Source: Gaiellasilicea sp035575835
Lineage (GTDB): Bacteria > Actinomycetota > Thermoleophilia > Gaiellales > Gaiellaceae
Direction of reading: 5' to 3'
Assembly: GCA_035575835.1 (NCBI GenBank)
Contig: DATLXM010000174.1
Location: forward strand, 1 to 22,040
Length of the DNA: 22,040 nucleotides
A model generated the notes under the pieces. The model saw only the letters and a program-made list of their open reading frames with translations, did not search any database and was not told where the DNA came from. Each line of letters begins with the position of its first letter. Position 1 is the first letter of the stretch. Positions 5,921-13,644 of this stretch are shown here, in pieces. Made by a program: the position numbers and the translations under genes.

Positions 5921-7044
5921 GCGCCGGGCCGGCGCAGCTCGGGCTCCTGCGCGCCGCGCGCGAGCGTGGCCTGCACGTGATCGCGGTCGACCGCGACCCC
6001 GGCGCGTCCGGCTTCGGCTACGCGGACTCACGGGTCCTGCTCTCGACCGAGGACGAGCCGGCCGTCGAACGGCTCGCACGGGCGGAGAGGATCGACGGCG
6101 TGATCTCACCCGGCGCCGACTGGACGGTCGGAACCGCGGCCCGGATAGCGGAGCGGCTCCGCCTGCCGCATCCGATCGACGGCGCCACCGCCGTGCTCGC
6201 GACCTCGAAGCAACGGCAGCGCGAGGGCTTCGCCGCCGCGGGAGTGCCGCAGCCTCGCCTGCTCGACGAGCCGCAAGTGCCCTGCGTCGTCAAGGCACCC
6301 GACCGCCAGGGCCAGCGCGGGATCACGCTCGTCCGGACCGAGGCCGAGCTCCCCGCCGCCATCGAGGCAGCGATCGCGGCGTCACGGAACGGCGGCTACA
6401 TCGCCGAGGAGTACGTCGAGGGCCCCGAGGTCACCGTCAACGCGGTCTCCGTCGACGGCGAGTTCCATCCCCTCACCGTGACCGACCGCCTCACCGCCGA
6501 CCCGCCCGCGTTCGGGGTCGCGCTCGCCCATGCGTGGCCTAGTGACACAGCGTCACAAGCCCTCTTCGACGCGGCGCGCGCTGCGGCGAACGCGCTCGGG
6601 ATTCGCAACGGCCCCACCTACACGCAGCTGCGGGTGAGCCCTGCAGGGCCGAAAATCCTGGAAATCGCGGCGAGGCTCGGGGGCGGACACGACGCGGAGC
6701 TCGTCGAGCTCGCAACCGGCGTCCGCCTGAACCACCTGGCGCTCGACTTCGCGCTGGGAGAAACGCCTGGTAACACGACGTTCCAAGCCTCCGTCGGCGG
6801 CGCCTGCGTCCTCTTCCTCGTCGCGCCGGAAGGCGAGCTCGTGTCCGTCGAGGGTGTCGAGGACGCCGAGAGCGTGGAGGGCGTTGCCGAGGTGCGGCTC
6901 TACCGCCGCCCCGGGCACATGTTCGGGCCGCTCCTCCGCGGGGCCGACCGCGCGGGGGCGATCCTCGCCACCGGCGAGAGCCGTGACGACGCGCTCGAGC
7001 GGGCTCACCGTGCGGCGGCCGCATTACGCTTCCTCGTCAGATGA
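5878..7044 (+). CDS. ATP-grasp carboxylate-amine ligase-like protein
   Basis: About 388 residues. A pre-ATP-grasp Rossmann part opens with RLLVLGAGPAQLGLLRAA and IAVDRDPGASG. The ATP-grasp core has VVKAPDRQGQRGITLV (lysine and glycine-rich loop), YIAEEYVEGPEVTVNAVS (adenine-side Glu and substrate Glu) and KILEIAARLGGGHDAELV (metal site). In the last, the common Asn/Pro of E-I-N-x-R is Ala, as in many carboxylate-amine ligases. A small C-terminal domain follows. These enzymes join a carboxylate to an amine through an acyl phosphate. Lying between a dehydratase and an aminotransferase, it could acylate the amino sugar. No start exists between 5881 and the glycine motif, so the overlap with the dehydratase is forced; GTG 5878 is chosen after GAGGG, with TTG 5875 and GTG 5854 as alternatives. 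Confidence 0.85.
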   Translation: MAGSPGARPRLLVLGAGPAQLGLLRAARERGLHVIAVDRDPGASGFGYADSRVLLSTEDEPAVERLARAERIDGVISPGADWTVGTAARIAERLRLPHPIDGATAVLATSKQRQREGFAAAGVPQPRLLDEPQVPCVVKAPDRQGQRGITLVRTEAELPAAIEAAIAASRNGGYIAEEYVEGPEVTVNAVSVDGEFHPLTVTDRLTADPPAFGVALAHAWPSDTASQALFDAARAAANALGIRNGPTYTQLRVSPAGPKILEIAARLGGGHDAELVELATGVRLNHLALDFALGETPGNTTFQASVGGACVLFLVAPEGELVSVEGVEDAESVEGVAEVRLYRRPGHMFGPLLRGADRAGAILATGESRDDALERAHRAAAALRFLVR

Positions 7045-8159
7045 GCGTTCGCACGACCCAGCTCGGCTTCCAGCCCCCGTCGATCGGCGAGGAGGAGATC
7101 GAGGCCGTCGCCGACGCGCTCCGCTCGGGCTGGCTCACGACCGGCCCGCGCGCGGCGCTCCTCGAGGAGCGGATGGCCGAGTACCTGGAGGCCAAGCACG
7201 TGCTGGCGGTCGCGTCCGGCACGGCCGCGATGCACCTCGCCCTCGTCGCGCTCGGGATCGGGGAAGGCGATGAGGTGATCACGACCCCGATCACCTGGCC
7301 AGCGACCGCGAACGTCGTCGTCCACTCCGGCGCGACGCCCGTCTTCGTCGACGTCCGCGCGGGTGACCTGAACATCGACCCCGCGCTCGTCGCGGCCGCG
7401 GTGAGCGAGCGGACGAAGGCGATCATGCCCGTCCACCTCGCCGGCCAGCCCTGCGACATGGATCCGATCTGGGATCTCGGGATCCCCGTGATCGAGGACG
7501 CCGCGCACGCCGCCGAGAGCGCCTATCGCGGCCGCAAGCTGGGCGGGCTCTCGGAGGCGACCTGCTTCTCGCTCTACGCGACGAAGAACATCGCGGCCGG
7601 CGAAGGGGGCCTCGTCTCCACGAACTCGGACGAGGTCGCAGAGGCGATCCGCAACCTCCGCCTGATGCGCCGCGGCGACGGCTCGCTCTACGACATCACG
7701 GTTCCCGGGTACAAGGCGAACCTCTCGGACGTGCTCGCGGCGATCGCGCTCGTCCAGCTCGACAAGCTGCCCGAGCACACCGCCCGGCGGGAGCGGCAGT
7801 TCGAGCTCTACGACCAGGGGATCGCCGAGTTGGACGGGATCGAGCCGCTCGCCCGCGATCCGCGCGACACGCACGCGCTTCACCTCTACGTCGTCCGAAT
7901 CGACGCCGAGCGCTTCGGTCTCACCCGGGACGAACTGCAGCGCGCGCTCACCGAGGAGCGGATCTCGACGTCGATCCACTTCCTGCCCGTGCACCGGCTG
8001 ACCTGGTATCGCGAGCGCTTCCCCGAGCAGCCGGAGCTCCCGGTCGCCGAGCACGCCGGCGACGAGATCCTCTCGCTGCCGCTCTCGCCGGCCCACTCCG
8101 AGGAGGACATCGGCGACGTGCTCGAGGCGCTCCGCCGGATCCGCGACCGGGGCGCATGA
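7041..8159 (+). CDS. DegT/DnrJ/EryC1 (ArnB-like) sugar aminotransferase
   Basis: The 372-residue protein is a fold-type I PLP enzyme. SGWLTTGPRAALLEE and VASGTAAMHLAL (phosphate-binding region) are near the start. TPITWPATANVVVHSGATPV and VIEDAAHAAES follow, the latter with the Asp that pairs with the PLP ring nitrogen. The Schiff-base lysine is Lys182 in LYATKNIAAGEGG. GYKANLSDVLAAIALVQL stands where the family usually has NYRMSELQAA. HFLPVHRLTWY and LSLPLSP complete the C-terminal domain. It should transfer an amino group, typically from glutamate, to a keto sugar nucleotide, presumably the product of the upstream dehydratase. The ATG is in an ATGA overlap with the ATP-grasp stop, and the stop overlaps the next gene in the same way, so the genes are co-translated. 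Confidence 0.92.
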   Translation: MSVRTTQLGFQPPSIGEEEIEAVADALRSGWLTTGPRAALLEERMAEYLEAKHVLAVASGTAAMHLALVALGIGEGDEVITTPITWPATANVVVHSGATPVFVDVRAGDLNIDPALVAAAVSERTKAIMPVHLAGQPCDMDPIWDLGIPVIEDAAHAAESAYRGRKLGGLSEATCFSLYATKNIAAGEGGLVSTNSDEVAEAIRNLRLMRRGDGSLYDITVPGYKANLSDVLAAIALVQLDKLPEHTARRERQFELYDQGIAELDGIEPLARDPRDTHALHLYVVRIDAERFGLTRDELQRALTEERISTSIHFLPVHRLTWYRERFPEQPELPVAEHAGDEILSLPLSPAHSEEDIGDVLEALRRIRDRGA

Positions 8160-9121
8160 GGAAGCTGATCCGCCCGCTCGCGACGATCCTCTTCACGGGG
8201 CTCGCCACGGCCTATCTGGTCTGGAAGATCGACTTCGGGCAGACCGCGGACGTGCTCAGAGACGCGAGCCCCTGGTGGTTCGGGCTCGCCGTCGCGATCA
8301 TGATCCTGACCACGATCCCGATGGCCCTTCGCTGGCAGTGGCTCCTCGCCTCGCAGGGGATGCGCGAGCGGCTGCCGTGGCTGACGCGCGCCTACCTCGT
8401 CGCCTACGCAGCGGGTCAGATCCTCCCCACCTCTCTCGGTGGCGACGCCGTGCGGATCCTCGAGACCTCGCGCCGCCATCCCGCACGTCTGGGAGGGATC
8501 AGCGCGATCGTGCTGCTCGAGCGGGCGCTCGGCGGCGCCGCCACCGTGCTCCTCGGCGCGATCGGCTTCGTGCTCGCGATCGGCCGTTACGACGTCGGCG
8601 CCTATCTCTGGCTCGAAGGCGCCTTCGTACTCGGAACGTTCGTGCTCGCAGTCGTCTTCTTCTCACGAGCAGCGCGACCGGCGCTCCGCTGGGCTCGTCC
8701 GCTCCTGACGCGGCTGCGCCTGGAGCGGCCCGTCCGCTCGGTCTACGACGGGATCCACGTCTTCCGCGAGCACGGCCGGCTCCTCGGGTCCGTGTTCGCG
8801 CTCACCGTCGCCGTCCAGACGGTGCGGATCCTTGCGATCTGGGCGACCGCACGGGCGGTCGGGATCGACCTCTCGCCGAGGATCTTCTACGTGATGGGCC
8901 CGCTCTTCTTCCTCGTCCTGCTCGTCCCGTTCACGCTCAACGGCTTCGCCGTGCGGGAGGCGTTCTTCGTCAGCTTCCTCGGCAGCGTCGGGATCGGCGC
9001 CGACGCTGCCTTTGCCGCCGGTTTCCTCTTCTTCCTCGTCACGATCGCTTTGGCGCTGCCTGGCGGCGCGATCCTGCTCTGGGAGGGCTTGCGGGGGCGG
9101 CCGACGCCAACTCATGCCTGA
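8156..9121 (+). CDS. UPF0104/AglD-like integral membrane protein (possible flippase partner)
   Basis: The 321-residue protein has about eight hydrophobic segments and belongs to the lysylphosphatidylglycerol synthase transmembrane/UPF0104 group. The conserved loop ILPTSLGGDAVRILE, LLERALGGAATVLL, and the late segment FTLNGFAVREAFFV are hallmarks. It has only the membrane part, with no aminoacyl transferase domain. Members are found in many glycosylation loci and have been proposed to help move or use polyprenyl-linked sugars, although the biochemical role of most is not settled. The ATG overlaps the aminotransferase stop (ATGA). Its place between the cytoplasmic enzymes and the GT-C-like protein suits a role in bringing the lipid-linked sugar across the membrane. 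Confidence 0.8.
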   Translation: MRKLIRPLATILFTGLATAYLVWKIDFGQTADVLRDASPWWFGLAVAIMILTTIPMALRWQWLLASQGMRERLPWLTRAYLVAYAAGQILPTSLGGDAVRILETSRRHPARLGGISAIVLLERALGGAATVLLGAIGFVLAIGRYDVGAYLWLEGAFVLGTFVLAVVFFSRAARPALRWARPLLTRLRLERPVRSVYDGIHVFREHGRLLGSVFALTVAVQTVRILAIWATARAVGIDLSPRIFYVMGPLFFLVLLVPFTLNGFAVREAFFVSFLGSVGIGADAAFAAGFLFFLVTIALALPGGAILLWEGLRGRPTPTHA

Positions 9122-9131
9122 GGGCGATCAC

Positions 9132-10013
9132 ATGAACGTCAGCGCGGTCGTCGTCACCTACAACGCGCTGCCCTGGATCGAGCAGAGCCTCGAGAGCGTC
9201 CGCGGCGAGGAGACGATCGTCGTCGACAACGGGTCGACCGACGGGACGAACGATGTCGTTCGCGAGCGGTTTCCCGAGGCGCGCCTCCTCGAGCTCGACA
9301 ATCGCGGGCTCGCCGCCGGCTGGAACGCCGGGATGGCTGTCGCCTCCGGCCGCTACTTCCTGATCCTGAATGCGGACGCGTGGCTGACCGAAGGCTCGCT
9401 CGCACGACTCGTCGCCTTCGCGGACGAGCATCCCGAGGCGGCGATCGTCGGGCCACGGCTCTCGAACCCCGACGGGACGCTCCAGCGCTCGGTGCGCGGC
9501 TTCCCGACGCTCTGGCGCCTCGCGACGGAGTACCTCTTCCTGCGCAAGCTCGCACCGAGCTCACAGCTCCTGAATGGGTTCTACGCCGGGGGGTTCGAAC
9601 ACGACCGTGACCTCGAGGCGGAGGTCGTGATGGGCGCCTGCCTGCTCGTGCGGCGTGAGGCGGTCGATGCTGTCGGCCCGCTCGACGAGAGCTTCTTCCT
9701 CTTCAGCGAGGAGACCGACTGGTGCTACCGGTTCGGGCTGGCCGGCTGGAAGGTGCTCTTCTACCCCGGAGCCGAATGCGTCCACGTCGGGGGCGCGTCC
9801 CACGGCGGCAAGCTCTTCCGGGAGAACGTGCGCGGCCACCTCCGCTTCTTCGCGAAGCACCACGGGGGGCGAAGCGCCGAACGGGTTCGGCGGCTCCTGC
9901 GGGCGGCTCTGCTGGCGCGTGGCGTCCTCTTCCCGGGCGCGCGCGGACGGATGTACCGCGACGCGGCGGCCTGGCTCGGATCGGGGCGGGTCGAGGACCT
10001 GCTCCGGCGATGA
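9132..10013 (+). CDS. GT2 glycosyltransferase (WbbL/rhamnosyltransferase-like)
   Basis: The 293-residue product has a soluble GT-A fold without clear membrane helices. AVVVTYNALPWIEQSL starts the domain. IVVDNGSTDGT (Asp32) binds the nucleotide and LILNADAWL replaces the DxD. The acceptor side has VVMGACLLVRREAVDAVGPLDE and FLFSEETDWCYRFGLAGW, the usual ED..DLc.R signature in the form EETDWCYR. It should add a sugar, often rhamnose in this subgroup, to a lipid-linked chain. ATG 9132 is chosen because GAGGG lies seven bases upstream; an in-frame ATG at 9114 overlaps the previous gene and has no such site. This is the only junction in the operon without a stop/start overlap. Confidence 0.88.
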   Translation: MNVSAVVVTYNALPWIEQSLESVRGEETIVVDNGSTDGTNDVVRERFPEARLLELDNRGLAAGWNAGMAVASGRYFLILNADAWLTEGSLARLVAFADEHPEAAIVGPRLSNPDGTLQRSVRGFPTLWRLATEYLFLRKLAPSSQLLNGFYAGGFEHDRDLEAEVVMGACLLVRREAVDAVGPLDESFFLFSEETDWCYRFGLAGWKVLFYPGAECVHVGGASHGGKLFRENVRGHLRFFAKHHGGRSAERVRRLLRAALLARGVLFPGARGRMYRDAAAWLGSGRVEDLLRR

Positions 10014-11953
10014 CCCTGCTTCGGCTGGCGCTCGCTACTGCCGTCGTGCTCGCCCCCGGCTGGGCGGTGGCCAGGGCACTCGGGGTGCGTTCGGCGTCGG
10101 CGACCCTCGCCTGGTCGCTCACCGCGCTCTTCGGAGCGCTCGCGGTCACGTTCCTCGTCGGCGGTTCCCTCACGTCGACGCTGGTTCTGCTGCTCGCGAT
10201 CGCAGTGGTTGCGCTCTTCCTCGGCCGGCGAGCGCCGCGCGGCGAAAGGGTGCCGGGCCGCTGGTGGGTCTTCGCGGCGGGCGCCGTGCTCGGGATCCTG
10301 CTCTGGCACGTTGCCGGCGAGATCGGCGGCGACGGCATTTTCCACCTCGCCAGGGCTCGCAAGCTCGACGCGTTCGGCTCCCTCTCGCTCGACTCGGTGA
10401 GCGAGTTCGCGGACGGAGGGCTGCACCCGGGCTACGCCTTCCCGCTCTGGCACGCGTTCCTCGCGCTCGTCGCCCGGATCGCGTTCCTCGATCCAGCCGA
10501 CGTCGTGCTGCACGAGGCGTCCGTGCTCGCACCGTTCGCGCTCCTTGTCACCTACGAGGCGGCGTGGGCGCTCTTCCGCAGGGTCGGGCCGGCGGTCGCA
10601 GCACTGTGTGCGCAGGTCGCGTTCACCGCGCTCGCGCCGAACGGCGGCGGCGCGTACACCGCGCTCGGGCTCCCGGCGACGGCCTCGCGCCAGCTGCTGG
10701 TGCCCGCGGCGCTCGCGCTCGCCTTCGGGGCGGTCGAGACGCGCTCGCGCGCGCTCCTCGCCTCCGCCGCCGCGGCAGGACTCGCGCTCGCCGTCGTCCA
10801 CCCCACCTACGTGATCTTCCTCTGGATCCCCTTCGCCGGCTTCCTGCTCGTCCGCGCGCTCGTGGCGAGGCGCGAGGCGGCCCCGATCGCGATGGCCCTC
10901 GCCGCGCTCGTCGTCCCCGCAGGTCTCTTCCTCGCCTGGCTGCTTCCCGTCGTCCGCGAGACGCGCTCCGTCTCTCCGGGGGCAGACGAGATCGGCCGTG
11001 CGCTCGAGCAGTACCGCGGCCAGCTGGACGTCTTCTCGCCGTCGAGCTACAGGCTCGCCCCCGAGGTGTTCGGCCGCTCCGGCGCCGTGGCGGTGGCCGC
11101 GCTCGTCGTCCTTCCGCTCGCCGGCCTGGCGCTCCGGCGCCGCTGGGCCGCGTACGTCCTCGGCGGCTCGCTGACCGTCCTCGCCGTGATGCTGATTCCC
11201 ACGATCTTCGTCCCGTTCTCCGACCTCGTCTCGCTCTCTCAGTCTCGGCGGGCCGCGGGCTTTCTCCCGTTCGCGTTCGCCTTCGCGGGCGGGCTGGCCG
11301 TCCTCACCTCGGTGCTTCGCGTCGCGGTGCTCCCGCTCGCCCTGGCAGCCGGGATCGCACTCCAACTGGCCTATCCCGGCGACTTCGGCTACCGGCTGAA
11401 CGGCGGCGGGCCTGAGCTCGCGACCTGGATCGCTGTCGTCGGTGGGGGGATCGCGCTCGTCGTCGGGGTCGTCCGGAAGGCCGCCGAACCCGAGCGTCGG
11501 AGCACGCTCGTCGCGGTTGCGGCAGCGCTGTACGTGCTCCCGGTCGGAGTCCACGCCGCCGCCAACTGGAGCCCCTCCTCCGAACGGACGCCGAGCCCGC
11601 TTTCGGCAGGCCTCGTCGATGCGCTGCGCCGGTTCGTGCCGGAGGGCGCGATCGTCTACTCGGATCTGGAGACGAGCTACCGGATCGCCGCGACCGTTCC
11701 CGTCTATGTCGCCGCCGCACCGCCGAGTCACGTGGCCGACACCGAGGCGAACGATCCCTACGCGCGGCGCGCAGCGAACATCCGCTTTTTCAAGACCGGA
11801 GACCTCGCGATCCCGAGGCGCGCGGGGGCTGGTTGGATCGTCGTCGACCGGAGCAGGTTCGAACTCGCTCCGCAGTTGGACTCCCTCTACCGCGACGAGC
11901 GATTCACCCTCTACCACCTCGAGAACCGGCACACTTTCGACCCGAACCCGTGA
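10010..11953 (+). CDS. Large polytopic membrane protein, probable GT-C glycosyltransferase
   Basis: The 647-residue protein has a dozen or so hydrophobic segments and a hydrophilic C-terminal domain (about residues 520-647). After the first helices a loop with HVAGEIGGDGIFHLARAR contains the Asp expected in the first external loop of GT-C enzymes (ArnT, PMT and arabinosyltransferase types). GLHPGYAFPLWHAFLALVA is a further typical stretch. The C-terminal part, with EGAIVYSDLETSYRIAA and WIVVDRSRF, looks like the extracytoplasmic domain of such enzymes. It would use a polyprenyl-linked sugar on the outer face. Assignment rests on topology and the Asp loop; no close family is recognised. The ATG is in an ATGA overlap with the GT2 gene, and this is the last gene of the operon. 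Confidence 0.7.
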   Translation: MTLLRLALATAVVLAPGWAVARALGVRSASATLAWSLTALFGALAVTFLVGGSLTSTLVLLLAIAVVALFLGRRAPRGERVPGRWWVFAAGAVLGILLWHVAGEIGGDGIFHLARARKLDAFGSLSLDSVSEFADGGLHPGYAFPLWHAFLALVARIAFLDPADVVLHEASVLAPFALLVTYEAAWALFRRVGPAVAALCAQVAFTALAPNGGGAYTALGLPATASRQLLVPAALALAFGAVETRSRALLASAAAAGLALAVVHPTYVIFLWIPFAGFLLVRALVARREAAPIAMALAALVVPAGLFLAWLLPVVRETRSVSPGADEIGRALEQYRGQLDVFSPSSYRLAPEVFGRSGAVAVAALVVLPLAGLALRRRWAAYVLGGSLTVLAVMLIPTIFVPFSDLVSLSQSRRAAGFLPFAFAFAGGLAVLTSVLRVAVLPLALAAGIALQLAYPGDFGYRLNGGGPELATWIAVVGGGIALVVGVVRKAAEPERRSTLVAVAAALYVLPVGVHAAANWSPSSERTPSPLSAGLVDALRRFVPEGAIVYSDLETSYRIAATVPVYVAAAPPSHVADTEANDPYARRAANIRFFKTGDLAIPRRAGAGWIVVDRSRFELAPQLDSLYRDERFTLYHLENRHTFDPNP

Positions 11954-11989
11954 CAGAACCGTGCTGCTTTCCTCGATAGCCTTCCATTA

Positions 11990-12030
11990 GGGACACCGGG
12001 GTGCCCCTGGGGGCACGTACGGGTCTTTTT
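11990..12030 (+). terminator. Hairpin region with T run after the first sugar operon
   Basis: Two mutually exclusive hairpins can form: GGGACACC pairing with GGTGCCCC (one mismatch), and GTGCCC pairing with GGGCAC around CTGG (12001-12016). The second is followed nine bases later by TTTTT (12026-12030). It lies 37 bases after the stop of the GT-C-like gene and before the next promoter, so it probably ends the operon. The spacing to the T run is longer than ideal. Confidence 0.4.
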
Positions 12031-12045
12031 CGCTGGCGTGGGGAG

Positions 12046-12051
12046 TAGCAT
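12046..12051 (+). promoter_or_regulatory. Candidate -10 element (TAGCAT) for a leaderless GT4 message
   Basis: TAGCAT fits the actinobacterial TANNNT -10 pattern and lies six bases before GTG 12058, which would place transcription start at or next to the start codon. No convincing -35 is seen. A competing reading is GGGGAG (12040-12045) as a ribosome site, but its 12-base spacing is long. Confidence 0.3.
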
Positions 12052-12057
12052 CGACGC

Positions 12058-13644
12058 GTGAAGCTGCTCCTCGTCTCGCTCTACTGGCCGCCCGCGGGCG
12101 GCGGGGGCGTCCAGCGCCCGCTCAAGTTCGCGCAGTACCTGCCGGCGCTCGGGATCGAAACGCACGTCCTCGCTCCGGACGACCCGAAATGGATCCACGA
12201 GGACGCCGACCTGCGCGCCCCGACCCAGGCGTGGGTGCACCGTGCGCGCTACCTCGGGCCGAAGGGCCGTAGGCCTGCGGAGGAACTGCACGGGAAGGAA
12301 GGGGTCGGCCGCGCGCTCGTGCTGGCGAGGCTGGCGTCCCGCCGATTCCTCGTCCCGGACGAGAACGTGAGCTGGAACCTGACCGCGATCCCGGCCGCGA
12401 TCCGGATTGCGCGGCGGGAGAAGATCGACGTCGTCCTCACCACGTCGCCGCCGAACTCGATCCACCTCGTCGGGGCGGCCGTGCAGAAGGCGACCGGGGC
12501 GAAGTGGGTCGCCGACCTCCGCGACTCGCTCGTTGCCCACCCCCATCGCCGCACCGACAGCATCGCCGTCCGCGCCAAGGAGAAAGTCAGCGACGGCGTC
12601 GCCCACCTCGTCGCGCGCCAGGCCGACGCGATCACGTGCGTCTCGGAGGCGATCGCGGACGAGGCGCGCAGCTTCGGCGCGCGCGGCCGGGTCGTCACGA
12701 TCTCGAATGGCTCCGACTTCGACGACTTCGCGGGCCTCGAGTACACACCCGGCCCCCGCTTCCGGATCACGCACACCGGCAGCTTCTTCGGCAAGCGCGA
12801 CCCCCGCCCGTTCCTGACCGCCCTCGCCGAATCGGGGCACGAGGACGTCGTCGCCCGCTTCGTGGGCGACTTCCGCTCCGCCGACCGCGAGTGGGCGGAG
12901 AGCCTCGGCCTCGGCGACCGGCTCGAGCTGATCCCGTACGCGCCGCGCCAGACCTCGCTCGAGCTCCAGCGCGACTCGGACGCGCTCCTGCTCCTGATCC
13001 CGGAAGCCGGCGGCCGCGGCAAGGGCGTGCTCTCCGGCAAGGTCTTCGAGTACCTCGCAGCGGAGCGGCCGATCCTCGCCGCGGTTCCACCCGACGGCGC
13101 GGCCGCCACGCTGATCCGCGAGACGGGGGCCGGCGTGGTCGCGGCGCCCGACGACGTCGCCGCGCTCCGAGAGGCGCTCGACGGGCTCGTCGCCCGCTTC
13201 GTGGGCGACTTCCGCTCCGCCGACCGCGAGTGGGCGGAGAGCCTCGGCCTCGGCGACCGGCTCGAGCTGATCCCGTACGCGCCGCGCCAGACGTCACTCG
13301 AGCTCCAGCGCGACTCGGATGCGCTCCTCCTCTTGATTCCCGAGGCCGGCGGCCGCGGCAAGGGCGTGCTCTCCGGCAAGGTCTTCGAGTACCTCGCAGC
13401 AGAGCGGCCGATCCTCGCTGCGGTTCCACCCGACGGCGCGGCCGCCGCGCTGATCCGCGAGACGGGGGCCGGCGTGGTCGCGGCGCCCGACGACGTCGCC
13501 GCGCTCCGAGAGGCGCTCGACGGGCTCGTCGCCCGCTTCCGGAACGAGGGCCTCCCACAGGTCGAGCTGTCCGACGGCATGCGCCACCGACTCTCCCGGC
13601 GAACGCGGGCGGAAGAGCTGGCGGAGCTCCTGCGCACGCTGTGA
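12058..13644 (+). CDS. GT4-type glycosyltransferase with a duplicated C-terminal segment
   Basis: A GT-B enzyme of 528 residues; related proteins are normally near 415. The N-terminal domain has LLVSLYWPPAGGGGVQRPLK, DENVSWNLTAIPAA and VLTTSPPNSIHLVG, then WVADLRDSLVAHP and ITCVSEAIADEARS. The C-terminal domain begins around RITHTGSFFGKRDPRPF. Residues 264-376 and 377-489 are two nearly identical copies of a 113-residue unit that includes RFVGDFRSADREWAESLG, the donor-site stretch EAGGRGKGVLSGKVFEYLA and AAERPILA. The two copies differ at one residue (Thr/Ala). A single tail (490-528) follows. It probably adds a sugar to a lipid-linked intermediate; whether the extra half-domain allows activity is unknown. 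GTG 12058 begins the conserved strand. The stop overlaps the next start (GTGA). Confidence 0.88.
   Translation: MKLLLVSLYWPPAGGGGVQRPLKFAQYLPALGIETHVLAPDDPKWIHEDADLRAPTQAWVHRARYLGPKGRRPAEELHGKEGVGRALVLARLASRRFLVPDENVSWNLTAIPAAIRIARREKIDVVLTTSPPNSIHLVGAAVQKATGAKWVADLRDSLVAHPHRRTDSIAVRAKEKVSDGVAHLVARQADAITCVSEAIADEARSFGARGRVVTISNGSDFDDFAGLEYTPGPRFRITHTGSFFGKRDPRPFLTALAESGHEDVVARFVGDFRSADREWAESLGLGDRLELIPYAPRQTSLELQRDSDALLLLIPEAGGRGKGVLSGKVFEYLAAERPILAAVPPDGAAATLIRETGAGVVAAPDDVAALREALDGLVARFVGDFRSADREWAESLGLGDRLELIPYAPRQTSLELQRDSDALLLLIPEAGGRGKGVLSGKVFEYLAAERPILAAVPPDGAAAALIRETGAGVVAAPDDVAALREALDGLVARFRNEGLPQVELSDGMRHRLSRRTRAEELAELLRTL
12848..13539 (+). repeat. 339-bp in-frame tandem duplication inside the GT4 gene
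   Basis: Copy 1 is 12848-13186 and copy 2 is 13187-13525, exactly 339 bases (113 codons) each. The 14-mer TCGTCGCCCGCTTC stands at the start of copy 1 (12848), at the junction (13187) and right after copy 2 (13526), which marks it as the recombination point. I count 11 base differences between the copies. Ten are silent and one changes Thr to Ala (13108). Confidence 0.95.

Noticed and set aside
9114..9131. ATG 9114 as start of the second GT2
   Set aside because: ATG 9132 has GAGGG seven bases upstream and begins directly at the conserved strand.
9587..9603. GGGTTCGAAC resembling a tRNA T-arm
   Set aside because: It lies inside the GT2 coding frame (Gly-Gly-Phe-Glu-His) and no acceptor, D or anticodon stems surround it.
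9761..11932. 723-residue open frame on the minus strand opposite the GT-C-like gene
   Set aside because: It is a high-GC shadow: very rich in Arg, Glu, Asp and Gly with no hydrophobic core or motif, while the plus strand encodes a clear polytopic protein with proper overlaps.
12848..13525. Tandem duplication as a pure assembly artefact
   Set aside because: Eleven base differences, ten of them silent and kept in frame, are not expected from a mis-assembly of one locus. Long reads would still be useful.
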